Below are positions 43,084 through 52,179 of a stretch of DNA of 64,000 bases, in pieces. The notes under the pieces were generated by a model that made no database searches, was not told where the DNA came from, and was given only the letters and a program-made list of their open reading frames with translations. Position 1 is the first letter of the stretch. Each line of letters starts with the position of its first letter. The DNA is taken from contig JBNKGL010000009.1 in assembly GCA_050289805.1 (NCBI GenBank), positions 66,486-130,485 of the forward strand. The letters run 5' to 3'. This DNA is from JAUILA01 sp050289805. GTDB lineage: Bacteria > Bacteroidota > Bacteroidia > Cytophagales > Cyclobacteriaceae. The position numbers and the translations under genes were made by a program.

Positions 43084-44577
43084 CTATGATTTGATTTTCA
43101 ATTCTGATGTTTGCTGAAGGAGGTGATCAAAATCAAAACTTTCAGATCGGACAGGATGATCCTTATGAAAAAATTCACCCCTGTGTGCATCAAAGACATA
43201 ATCAAGTGACCATTCAGGAGCATTTAATGCAACCTGTTCAATAGCATTGAGCACAACGTCCAGCTCTTCATCCGTCATTGTCGGATGAAGCGATAATCTT
43301 ACCCATCCTGGCTTCTCACTGAGATCGCCCTGATCAATCTTGCATGTGATGGCATCGGAAACATCCCTTGTCACATTCAGGAGAAGGTGACCGTAGGTTC
43401 CGGCACAGGAACAACCGCCCCTTACCTGGATACCAAAGTGATCATTGAGCAATGCCACAACAAGATTGTAATGAACTCCTTCCAGGTAAAAACTTACTAC
43501 CCCAAGCCGGTCTTCCGGCAATACCGGCTGATCAGCAAGGATACAAAGTCCTTTAACCTTTCTAAGTCGGCTAAAAGTGGTTTTCAATAATTGCTCTTCC
43601 CTTGCATGAATTGCCTCAACCCCTATTTCTTCCTTCAATTTTATCGAAAGCGCGGTCCGGATTGCCTGCAGGAAACCTGGTGTACCGCCATCCTCACGGA
43701 TCTCGATCTCATCAAAATAGCTTCTCCCGCCCCAGGGGTTGGTCCATTTTACGGTTCCTCCACCGGGCTGATCAGGTATTGTATTATGGTAAAGTTCTTT
43801 ATTGAAGATCAGGACACCAGCACTTCCCGGACCACCCAGAAATTTGTGCGGCGAAAAAAAGATGGCATCAAGACGTTCTGCCGGATCCTCGGGATGCATG
43901 TTGATCGCATCATATGGTGCCGATGCTGCAAAGTCTACAAAGCACCAGCCTCCATGCTCATGCATCAGGCGGGCCAGTTCATGATACGGCGTTCGGATAC
44001 CTGTCACATTGGAGCAGGCAGTGAAACATCCGATCTTTACAGCTCGGTCTTCATATTCATGCAACGCGTCTTCAAGCTTTCGGGGATCTACCAATAAATT
44101 TTCATCCGGAGGGATCACAACCACATCGGCCATACATTCAATCCAGGAAGTCTGATTGGAATGATGCTCCATATGTGTAATGAAAATTACAGGTCTTAAT
44201 GAATCGGGTATATCACAATACTGAATCACCTGCTCAGGTACCCGTAGTCCAAGAATTCGCTGAAGTTTGGAGATTGCCCCTGTCATACCGGTACCGGTAG
44301 CCAGGATGACATCATCTTCAGAAGCATTTACATGACGCTTGATCTGGTTCAATGCTTCATGGTATGCCTGGGTCATTGTCGCGCCTGTAAAGCTTGATTC
44401 AGAATGGGTATTGGCTACATACGGACCAAAATAATGGGTCATCAAATCCTCAATAGGCCTGTATAATCTTCCACCGGCAATCCAGTCGGCATAGATGATC
44501 TTCTTTTCACCGTAGGGGGTTTGGAATTTATGATCGATACCAACTATATCCTGGCGTATGTTATCAAGGTTGCCCAT
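43084..44577 (-). CDS. PLP-dependent class V aminotransferase / cysteine-desulfurase-like enzyme
   Basis: A 497-residue cytosolic enzyme. The Schiff-base lysine is Lys245 in FFSPHKFLGGPGSAG, and the HMEHHSN strand and HTGMTGAISKL-like regions bind PLP. A late RGGCSCAGTYGH stretch places a Cys where SufS/IscS-type desulfurases have their catalytic Cys. The GPYVANTHSESSFTGATM start is shared with a Bacteroidota subgroup of unknown substrate. No Fe-S assembly genes are nearby, so a desulfurase role is only possible. It has its own promoter (TATCTTTG). Confidence 0.85.
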   Translation of the reverse strand: MGNLDNIRQDIVGIDHKFQTPYGEKKIIYADWIAGGRLYRPIEDLMTHYFGPYVANTHSESSFTGATMTQAYHEALNQIKRHVNASEDDVILATGTGMTGAISKLQRILGLRVPEQVIQYCDIPDSLRPVIFITHMEHHSNQTSWIECMADVVVIPPDENLLVDPRKLEDALHEYEDRAVKIGCFTACSNVTGIRTPYHELARLMHEHGGWCFVDFAASAPYDAINMHPEDPAERLDAIFFSPHKFLGGPGSAGVLIFNKELYHNTIPDQPGGGTVKWTNPWGGRSYFDEIEIREDGGTPGFLQAIRTALSIKLKEEIGVEAIHAREEQLLKTTFSRLRKVKGLCILADQPVLPEDRLGVVSFYLEGVHYNLVVALLNDHFGIQVRGGCSCAGTYGHLLLNVTRDVSDAITCKIDQGDLSEKPGWVRLSLHPTMTDEELDVVLNAIEQVALNAPEWSLDYVFDAHRGEFFHKDHPVRSESFDFDHLLQQTSELKIKS

Positions 44578-44602
44578 CTCCGTTCATTCAAAGTAACTGG
44601 TG

Positions 44603-44610
44603 CAAAGATA
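44603..44610 (-). promoter_or_regulatory. -7 promoter element of the PLP enzyme gene
   Basis: On the minus strand the sequence reads TATCTTTG, a full match to TAnnTTTG, 25 bases before the ATG. No clear -33 element is seen. Confidence 0.5.
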
Positions 44611-44675
44611 TTAAATTTTGAACCTGAATGCCCTTAAATAAGCAATAAATGCACTTCTCTTCTACACAGTTCAAA

Positions 44676-44701
44676 CAGAAAAACACCGGTAAAACCGGTG
44701 T
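44676..44701 (-). terminator. Terminator after the small membrane protein gene
   Basis: An eight-base-pair stem (44683-44690 with 44694-44701) with three-base loop. It is followed on the minus strand by a T-rich run. Confidence 0.8.
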
Positions 44702-44730
44702 CTTCTTTGTTTTATGGCAATGACTTATGA

Positions 44731-44967
44731 TTACCTGCTTCCCATCAAGGCGGCGAAGCCAAGAAATACGAAAAATATCATATAGAGTACGAAAATAATG
44801 GCGAACCAGATAAGAGTGGCTTTAGCCCAGTTTTTCTTATTCTCATTGGTATCGCTCCCAAACGCCCAGACGAATAACATTATGACGTTCACTACAGGAA
44901 TAGAGGTAATAAGAATTGTAATGATCCAGTCCTGGATCGACATTACTGAAGTATTGCGGTTTTCCAT
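44731..44967 (-). CDS. Small two-helix membrane protein
   Basis: A 78-residue protein with two hydrophobic segments (IQDWIITILITSIPVVNVIMLFVW and a C-terminal LIWFAIIFVLYMIFFVFLG), linked by a polar SDTNENKKNWAK loop. Similar small membrane proteins are widespread in Bacteroidota and lack a function. It is 55 bases downstream of the quinone oxidoreductase gene and in the same direction, ending in a good terminator. Confidence 0.75.
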   Translation of the reverse strand: MENRNTSVMSIQDWIITILITSIPVVNVIMLFVWAFGSDTNENKKNWAKATLIWFAIIFVLYMIFFVFLGFAALMGSR

Positions 44968-45022
44968 TTTGTGTTGGTTTGGTTTATATCAAATTGTGAA
45001 AAGGCATTTTTAAATCAAAATA

Positions 45023-46006
45023 TTATGCCTTGTTATTTACCAGAACAATCTTGCCCCGATGGTATGAGGACTCCATCAGGGAATGAGCGCTTGCAGCCTG
45101 CTCAAACGGAAAAGTCTGAAATATCACAGGGTGAATTTTACCCTCCGAAATGAGCGGCCATACATTCTTTTCCAGCTCTTGTGCAATGCGGTGCTTAAAA
45201 TGTGGTGATCGCACTCGCAGTGTTGATCCGGTAATGGTAAGCCTCTTCACCATCACGCGCATGAGATCTACAGGAGCTTCCCTACCGTTCATTGCATTAA
45301 TAATCACCAGGCGACCATCATCCCGCAAAGAATTCAGGTTTTTGGGAGTATAGTCCCCTCCTATCATATCCAGAATGATATTCACTCCTTTAAATTCCTC
45401 ACGGATCACCGACTCAAAATCTTCTGTGCGATAATTTATTGACCGTGCTGCTCCGAGTTGTGAGCAAAACTCGCATTTCTCATCCGACCCCGCAGTAACA
45501 ATTACTCTTCCGCCCATGGCAGTGATCATCTGTATAGCCGCCACGCCTATGCCGGAAGATCCGCCATGCACAAGCACCAATTCACCCCTTTTGAAAGATC
45601 CTCGCTGAAAAATATTAGTCCACACCGTGAAGAATGTCTCCGGAATGGACGCAGCTTCTGTAAAATCCCAACCGTCCGGGACCGGCAAACACTGCACCCC
45701 CGGAACCGTTACATATTCGGCATATCCACCTCCCGCGAGCAATGCGCACACCCGGTCTCCTGTTTTCCAACGGCTTGTATCATCACCGATTGCATCAATC
45801 ACGCCTGCAACCTCAAGACCGGGAATGTCGGCAGGCACTCCCGGCGGGGCCGGGTAACGGCCCTGCCGCTGAATGATATCCGGACGATTCACACCTGCGG
45901 CATGGACCCTGATGCGCACTTCACCTTTACCGGGTTCAGGCATCGGCATTTCCCGGATAACAAGGACTTCGGGATCTCCCGGACGGGAAATGATAACCGC
46001 TTTCAT
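45023..46006 (-). CDS. NAD(P)H-dependent quinone oxidoreductase, MDR superfamily
   Basis: A 327-residue medium-chain dehydrogenase/reductase of the quinone oxidoreductase (PIG3-like) group. The GroES-like half has HAAGVNRPDIIQRQGRYPAPPG, and the cofactor half has VLVHGGSSGIGVAAIQ with a glycine-rich nucleotide-binding loop and a DMIGGDY strand. It lacks the catalytic-zinc Cys and His, so it is a zinc-free reductase likely using NADPH. It is directly adjacent to the tricorn gene stop (no gap), so it is in the same transcript, without an obvious functional link. Confidence 0.92.
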   Translation of the reverse strand: MKAVIISRPGDPEVLVIREMPMPEPGKGEVRIRVHAAGVNRPDIIQRQGRYPAPPGVPADIPGLEVAGVIDAIGDDTSRWKTGDRVCALLAGGGYAEYVTVPGVQCLPVPDGWDFTEAASIPETFFTVWTNIFQRGSFKRGELVLVHGGSSGIGVAAIQMITAMGGRVIVTAGSDEKCEFCSQLGAARSINYRTEDFESVIREEFKGVNIILDMIGGDYTPKNLNSLRDDGRLVIINAMNGREAPVDLMRVMVKRLTITGSTLRVRSPHFKHRIAQELEKNVWPLISEGKIHPVIFQTFPFEQAASAHSLMESSYHRGKIVLVNNKA

Positions 46007-49000
46007 CTATTCTTTAAACCCTTCGGGACGGCGCCATTTAACAGGTGCAGGCGGCTCAGGCTTAAGTTCGAATTCATTATTCTGCAATAACCGAAGGGCT
46101 TCCTGCACCGCACGTTCAAGTTGAGGATCATGGCCTTCCAGAACCAGCTTCGGCTCCTGAATGACTTCAACATCCGGACTAATACCAACGCCTTCAACCG
46201 CCCAATTCCCCTCTGCATCATAGAAGCCCCCTCTGGGTGCTACCATGCGACCTCCATCTATAAATGGAGGTGTATCCCAGGTTCCTACGAGTCCACCCCA
46301 TGTCCTGGTACCGACCAATGGGCCAATTTTGGCTTCCTTAAACATATAGGGTAACAAATCCCCTCCTGAACCGGCGCGTTCATTAATGATCATTACTTTG
46401 GGGCCCCAGATTCCCGCCATTGGAGTGGTCCACGGACGGTTATCATTGGCCTTGCTGTTAAAGAAACCAAAGAGCTTGCGATTCATCACATCAATCATAT
46501 AATCTGCCGCAGATCCGCCCCCGTTGTTACGCTCATCAATTACGGCTCCTTTTTTATCCTGCTGCGCAAAATAATATCGGTTAAAATAGGTGAACCCCGG
46601 TCCGCTCGTGTTCGGGACATACACATATGCCAGCTTTCCGTCGGATAATTCATCTACTTTACGCCTGTTGCCTTCTACCCAGTCCATACCACGAAGCATT
46701 GATTCATTTGATACTGGCACTACCAGTGATTCCTTGGCACCATTCATTGTAGGGCTGGAGTTCGTAGTGATTGTCACCTCCCTTCCGGCAGTTTGCTCAA
46801 AAAGACTGTAAGGATTCTGTGGCGCACGAAGCTCTTTGCCGTTTACCGCAAGAAGATAATCGCCTTCCTTTACTTCAATTCCCGGCAATCCCAATGGTGC
46901 ACTCAGGCTCGGGTTCCAGGTTTCCCCGGAATATATTTTCGAAATTTTGTAATACCCGTTCTCAATTTCGTAGTCACAGCCCAGCAGACCAACCGGGACA
47001 AACTCCGTATCCGGCATATCGCCGCCCCGTACATAGGAATGGCCAATCGACACTTCTCCGCTCATGATATCAACCACATAATTAAGATCACTCCGATGTC
47101 TAACATGATCGATCCACGGCGAATACCATTCGTAAATCTTATCCCACGGCGCGCCATGAACATTGTCAACATAGAGAAAATCCCTCATGTAACGCCAGCC
47201 TTCTTTAAATATCTGGTGATATTCCTGTTGCGGATCCACTTTGATCCTGGCATCCATTGTCAATGCGCCATTATCAGCCTTGCCCGTAGTCGGAATGATA
47301 CTCCAGCCATTCGCTTTTTGAATCAGCATTTGCTTTCTGTCTGCCGATACAATTCCATTTTGCACTCCTGACTGATAATCTTCCGCTTTTTGTTTCTTCA
47401 CATCATATCGATGAACCGTTAGTCCCGGACTATTCGGAACACTTTCAGCAACAAACACCACATTCTCAGGGCCTCCGACAAGACCTACATAATTCCTGTC
47501 ATCCAGTTCCATGGGAACAATCCTGTTTTGTATGCCATCGACATCAATAACCACATCTACACTCTTTTCGGCAGGTGGTGAATCGCTTTCCTTTTTCTTT
47601 GATTTATCATCAGTTTTCGGTGCGGATTCCTTTGCAACAGATTCCTCATCGCTCTTCGGAAGCGCCGGTGCCTTGCCGTCCCTGGCCAAAACAATGCAAT
47701 ATAAACTCCTTGTAACCGAGGGATCATAGCTGCTCATATCAAGCCAACCTGTTTGCAATCCGTAATTTGTACTCGCAAGTGTATAGAGGAAGGCCCCGCC
47801 CTCATCCCATACCGGTGTGATCGCATCCGCCATACCATCGGTCAGCTGATGCCGTGCTCCAGTGGCTACATTATAGACAAAAATAGCCTTGAAACTACTT
47901 TCCAGCTGCCTGGAATAGGCAATCCACTTACTGTCGGGAGACCATACCGGGTTCATCGAACGGCTTGGATGCGCATAGCGATCTGTATCCGCGATTTTCA
48001 GGGTTTGTGCTGCCAGGTCTGCAATCCAAATATTATAGTCTGTATCCGTAAAAGCGATATGATTTCCATCGGGGGACCATTCCGGCTGAAAATAAAATGT
48101 AGGGTCCGGTAATTTTATTTCTTTGACGTTGCCTCCATCCTGATCAGCGACCATCAAAGCATATTCTCCGGATTTATCAGAAAACCAGGCGATCCTATCA
48201 CCTTTAGGTGACCAGGCAGGTGCACGGTCTGCAACACCCGGCGAATTGGTAATGTTCCGCCAGGTTCCCTCTTCTTTCGGAAAGGTGAATATTTCACCGC
48301 GTACTTCAAAAATTGCGCGTTTTCCTGTAGGCGAAATGGCCGGGTTGTTCAGGTCTCTTGCCGAAACTGATTCCCACCTTGTACGCGAAAAGTTCAAATC
48401 ACCTCGAACATTGATCACCAGTTGCTGGGCGTTTCCGGAAGCAGGGTCCAGCAGGTGCAGATAACCACCCTGTTCGTAAACGATACCATTTGGCCCGGAA
48501 TCCAGGCTTTTCACATCAAATTGTTTGTGAAAAGTGATTTGTGCTTCTTCTCCGGTGGCAGGGTTGAAAGACCAGATATTACTGGCATAATCGCGTTCGG
48601 AAAGATAATAAACCGAACCATTATACCAGACCGGATCCAGATGCCGCTCTTTCGTGGGCTGCGGAGTCCTGATCAGGTCCTTTGAATCCATATCAACAAT
48701 CCAGATTGGCATCGCCTGTCCACCCCGGTAATTGCGCCACTCAGGATCCCAGAAAGTTATGGGCACATAGGCAATATGTTTTCCATCCGGCGACATCTCC
48801 CCGAAAGCTGCGCGGGGAATTCCAACAAGTTCAGGCATGCCCCCTTCACGGCTCACCTTAAAAAAGGTATTCGTTTGTGTTGGGTGACCAATTCTTCCAG
48901 ACCGGAACATTACCTGACCATCAGGCGTCCAGCCCTGCACGATGTCTCCACCGGGGTGCCATGTGAGACGCTCCGGTGTACCACCTTCCGCAGGGATTAC

Positions 49001-49261
49001 ATAAACATCTGTATTTCCGTCATATTCAGCACTGAATGCAATCCATTTCTCGTCCGGAGAAAAATGCGGGGAGGACTCCGAACCCTCATGACTGGTTAGC
49101 CGAATGGCATCCCCACCGTTTCTCGGGACCTTCCACAAGTCATCGGCGTAAACAAAAACTATACTGTTGGCTGAGAGTGTAGGTTCCCGAAGTAACTGGG
49201 TTCCCTGGCCGTTTGCCAATGTAAATACGGCAAGAATCAAGAGTGTAAAAAGGCTTCGCAT
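46007..49261 (-). CDS. Tricorn-like S41 family protease
   Basis: A 1084-residue secreted protease with a signal peptide (cleavage near ANGQ). A six- to seven-bladed beta-propeller of WD40-like repeats occupies about residues 25-520. An acidic, Lys/Ser-rich linker near 530-565 follows, then a second propeller-like piece. The C-terminal part has a PDZ domain (around 770-850) and an S41 core with His702 in VDNVHGAPW and predicted nucleophile Ser965 in RAGSGGD. Tricorn proteases of archaea degrade peptides from the proteasome in the cytosol. Here the signal peptide indicates a periplasmic or surface role. First gene of the pair with the quinone reductase. Confidence 0.9.
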   Translation of the reverse strand: MRSLFTLLILAVFTLANGQGTQLLREPTLSANSIVFVYADDLWKVPRNGGDAIRLTSHEGSESSPHFSPDEKWIAFSAEYDGNTDVYVIPAEGGTPERLTWHPGGDIVQGWTPDGQVMFRSGRIGHPTQTNTFFKVSREGGMPELVGIPRAAFGEMSPDGKHIAYVPITFWDPEWRNYRGGQAMPIWIVDMDSKDLIRTPQPTKERHLDPVWYNGSVYYLSERDYASNIWSFNPATGEEAQITFHKQFDVKSLDSGPNGIVYEQGGYLHLLDPASGNAQQLVINVRGDLNFSRTRWESVSARDLNNPAISPTGKRAIFEVRGEIFTFPKEEGTWRNITNSPGVADRAPAWSPKGDRIAWFSDKSGEYALMVADQDGGNVKEIKLPDPTFYFQPEWSPDGNHIAFTDTDYNIWIADLAAQTLKIADTDRYAHPSRSMNPVWSPDSKWIAYSRQLESSFKAIFVYNVATGARHQLTDGMADAITPVWDEGGAFLYTLASTNYGLQTGWLDMSSYDPSVTRSLYCIVLARDGKAPALPKSDEESVAKESAPKTDDKSKKKESDSPPAEKSVDVVIDVDGIQNRIVPMELDDRNYVGLVGGPENVVFVAESVPNSPGLTVHRYDVKKQKAEDYQSGVQNGIVSADRKQMLIQKANGWSIIPTTGKADNGALTMDARIKVDPQQEYHQIFKEGWRYMRDFLYVDNVHGAPWDKIYEWYSPWIDHVRHRSDLNYVVDIMSGEVSIGHSYVRGGDMPDTEFVPVGLLGCDYEIENGYYKISKIYSGETWNPSLSAPLGLPGIEVKEGDYLLAVNGKELRAPQNPYSLFEQTAGREVTITTNSSPTMNGAKESLVVPVSNESMLRGMDWVEGNRRKVDELSDGKLAYVYVPNTSGPGFTYFNRYYFAQQDKKGAVIDERNNGGGSAADYMIDVMNRKLFGFFNSKANDNRPWTTPMAGIWGPKVMIINERAGSGGDLLPYMFKEAKIGPLVGTRTWGGLVGTWDTPPFIDGGRMVAPRGGFYDAEGNWAVEGVGISPDVEVIQEPKLVLEGHDPQLERAVQEALRLLQNNEFELKPEPPAPVKWRRPEGFKE

Positions 49262-49357
49262 AAGGTTATTTTTAATGACGAATTAAAATAACCATTAATT
49301 ACAAATATTGCGTTACCGATTATAACAATGTGGAGGCCACAGGTCACTCATAAAAAC

Positions 49358-50794
49358 CTAAAATCCGAGGTTCTGAATTCCGGCCGACCAGTAAAGCGTG
49401 GCCACAGATTTCTGGTAATCTGCCCGCAGTTTAAGCAGCTTGGTTTGCGCTTCGATAAGTTTCTCAAGCTGAATATTGATTTTGAACAGATCGCTCTCGC
49501 CATTCTCAAGGTTAATCCGTTCTGCCTGCAGGATTAGCTGATAACTTTGCACCATGTTGTCAAGCTGGGATAAAATTGATCCGGTATTAATAACTGTCGC
49601 ATATTGCGCATTGATTTCGTTCACAATACCGCGCTCTACAAAATCCTGCTCGAGGTTATTATCGCGGATTTTAATATTGGTCTGCCCAACTTTGGCCCGT
49701 TCCTTTCGAAGGAGGATTGGAAAAGCGAAGTCTACGCCCAGGCGATAATTATCATCGAATGTCCAGCCGGTATTATTTCCTTCAGGGGAAAACGGCTGAT
49801 CCAGAAATTGATATTTAAGATCGATTCGTGGCTTCAGGTTTTCCCTGGCGAGACTGCGCTCGACCAGCAGGGCTTCATTTTTTAGACGCAGCTTCCGCAG
49901 ATCGGGATGATTTGCACGAGCCATGGTTACAAGATTGAGGAGTGTTGAATCACCCAGGTCAGTAACGGGCAGTGGTTCCGGCCGGATATAATCCTTCAGC
50001 TCCAGCGGCAAACCATCCGGACTCCACAGATGATTAGACAGTGATAGTGCCGCTTTAATCCTTTGAATATTAGCTTGCTGAAAATCTGTAATCCGGTTTA
50101 ACAGTATGATTTTGGCCTGCACCGTGTCGATTGCCGCTACCTCGCCAAACTCAAATGCCATTTTCGTTCGATCGAATATTTCACGTGTGATGGCAATATT
50201 CTGTTCCATCAGGATATAATTGTTGTAGGCATAATACCATTCCCAATAATCTTTTGCTGCCGTCAGAAGGATCTTGTTGATCTCTTTGACCTGTTCAGCT
50301 TCCGCCATATCCTGGAAAATAAGCGCCTGTCTAACGGTGGCACGCCGCTGATCTATGAACAGTCCCTGCCCAATGGGAACCGAAACACCTGCATAGATCT
50401 GCCGGTTATCGGTTGCATCTGAAATGAAGTTTTCCGGATTAAGGTAGGCTCCTCTATTTTGCATAAAGCCAATCTCCGGGTTCACAGGAAACCATACTGG
50501 AATTTTGAGTGAAACGTCCAGTAAATTATAGTATTCCGAATCGTTGAACATCTTCCTGTTCCAGCTCCCCTGTAATTTCGGATCGAATGACCCGCGTGCA
50601 AGCCGCACTTCCTGCATCGCCTGGTCTGTTAACAGGTTAGCCTGCTGAACAACGGGATGATACGATAACACAAGCGCGTAAAAATCATCGAATTTCAGGA
50701 CAGAAGAACTATCGGTGTTAACCGTACCGGTCACCGATTGCGCACTCAATCCATTCAGAATGCCAATGAACACTATAGTCCAGAAGGCTCTCAT
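49358..50794 (-). CDS. TolC family outer-membrane channel of the ABC-HlyD operon
   Basis: A 478-residue TolC-like protein with signal peptide (GLSAQ cleavage). Two helical hairpins with ALIFQDMAEAEQVKEINKI and AERINLENGESDLFKINIQLE suit the outer-membrane efflux protein family. It is the last gene of a TetR-ABC-HlyD-TolC operon; its start overlaps the adaptor stop by four bases. It provides the outer-membrane step for the exporter. A weak hairpin without a T-tract follows. Confidence 0.9.
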   Translation of the reverse strand: MRAFWTIVFIGILNGLSAQSVTGTVNTDSSSVLKFDDFYALVLSYHPVVQQANLLTDQAMQEVRLARGSFDPKLQGSWNRKMFNDSEYYNLLDVSLKIPVWFPVNPEIGFMQNRGAYLNPENFISDATDNRQIYAGVSVPIGQGLFIDQRRATVRQALIFQDMAEAEQVKEINKILLTAAKDYWEWYYAYNNYILMEQNIAITREIFDRTKMAFEFGEVAAIDTVQAKIILLNRITDFQQANIQRIKAALSLSNHLWSPDGLPLELKDYIRPEPLPVTDLGDSTLLNLVTMARANHPDLRKLRLKNEALLVERSLARENLKPRIDLKYQFLDQPFSPEGNNTGWTFDDNYRLGVDFAFPILLRKERAKVGQTNIKIRDNNLEQDFVERGIVNEINAQYATVINTGSILSQLDNMVQSYQLILQAERINLENGESDLFKINIQLEKLIEAQTKLLKLRADYQKSVATLYWSAGIQNLGF

Positions 50795-52176
50795 TTCTTT
50801 TTTTCCTCCTCCTTTTCACCATCATCCATACTCTTAGCCGCTTCCTCGCCCAACAGACCCTGATTGTTTGGATCTTCGTATAAACTTGGCGGGAAACCGT
50901 TGAGCTGTCGCCAGATCTCGTACCAAACAGGAACATCATCAAGCATCACCCATCCCTTGGTTCCTGAACCTATCCTGAGCTGCTCCGGCCATGGTTCATC
51001 CTCCGGATCCGGGGTCACCAGGATTCGGAACATTCCTCCACTGGAATTTACATAATCGATCACCTGAACAACACCACCAAACGTACCCACAGAAACGCTG
51101 GGCCATCCAGAAAACTGTAATGCAGGCCAGCCGTCAAATTCTATCCGGACCTTGCGGCCCTTGGAAATCAGCGGCACATCCATTGCCCGCACATACATTT
51201 CCACCGCCATATCCGGATTCGTCGGCGCGATAGTCACCACCGCTTCACCTTCCTTAATGGTCTCGCCTATACCGGCACGCATCGCTTTAACGATGTAACC
51301 GTTTTGTGGAGAGATTACCTGGTACTGCTCGTTTCTAATCTGCATGTTGGCAAATTCATTCCGAAGCTTTGCGCGCGATACTTCCGCATCATAAAGATCC
51401 GACAGTGTCGCATTCAGGTCAGACTCTGCTTTGCTGATCTTGTCCTGGTATTCCGCGCGAACGCCGGACAGGTTTACCTTTGCATTAATGAGTTCAGCCT
51501 TGGTCTGAAGAAACTTATTTTCTGAAGACACCACCTTCATCCGTGATTCCTGGTACTTGGATTCAATGTCCTGAAATTTGGTAAGAGCAATGTTGCCTGC
51601 TTCATAAAGCGTTTTATTCCGCTCATACTGGTTTTTGAAGTTGTTGAACCGTATTTTCTCTGCTTCGAAGTCAACGCTGTCGCTTACCAGTTTCAGCTCG
51701 GTCTGTCTGAGTTTGTTGACGGCCTGCTCATATTTTACATCGAGCGACTGTCGAAGTGCACCGATCTGGGCACGCAGGGCCTCTGCTTTACCTTGTTTTG
51801 AGTCAATGCTGCTTTCCTTAGCATCCACCTGCTCCTCGAGCCGGGTAAGCAACTGCGGGTCGAAGTAGTCGGATTTTATTTCCGAAAGGGTGAGAATTGT
51901 ATCTCCCCTGTTCACAAACTGACCCTCACGCACACGCCAGCTGGTAATTCTTCCAGCAATGGCCGACTCTACCGACTGTGGCCGGTTCCCCGGGGTGAAA
52001 GCCGTCATCTTACCCGTACCCCGGATGTTCTGCTGCCACGGGAGAAAAAGCATGATAAAAAAGATGGCACCAATGCCCATCAGAATTCTGGCCAGACGTC
52101 GACCGGCGCTGGGGGTTTTCAGCGTTTTTAGTGTGTAAAGCTGATGGTTGCTAATTTCGTTCCTTAACTCCTTCAT
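50791..52176 (-). CDS. HlyD-like membrane fusion protein
   Basis: A 461-residue adaptor. A membrane helix lies around residues 31-48 (ILMGIGAIFFIMLFLPW), followed by a lipoyl half (SVESAIAGRITSWRVREGQFVNRGD). A long coiled coil of roughly 150 residues (90-250) comes next, then a second lipoyl half (VISPQNGYIVKAMRAGIGE) and barrel domains. The acidic/Lys-rich C-terminal tail (EEAAKSMDDGEKEEE) is unusual. It would connect the ABC protein with the TolC channel; neighbouring gene gaps are three bases or a four-base overlap. Substrate unknown. Confidence 0.92.
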   Translation of the reverse strand: MKELRNEISNHQLYTLKTLKTPSAGRRLARILMGIGAIFFIMLFLPWQQNIRGTGKMTAFTPGNRPQSVESAIAGRITSWRVREGQFVNRGDTILTLSEIKSDYFDPQLLTRLEEQVDAKESSIDSKQGKAEALRAQIGALRQSLDVKYEQAVNKLRQTELKLVSDSVDFEAEKIRFNNFKNQYERNKTLYEAGNIALTKFQDIESKYQESRMKVVSSENKFLQTKAELINAKVNLSGVRAEYQDKISKAESDLNATLSDLYDAEVSRAKLRNEFANMQIRNEQYQVISPQNGYIVKAMRAGIGETIKEGEAVVTIAPTNPDMAVEMYVRAMDVPLISKGRKVRIEFDGWPALQFSGWPSVSVGTFGGVVQVIDYVNSSGGMFRILVTPDPEDEPWPEQLRIGSGTKGWVMLDDVPVWYEIWRQLNGFPPSLYEDPNNQGLLGEEAAKSMDDGEKEEEKKK

Positions 52177-52179
52177 AAC

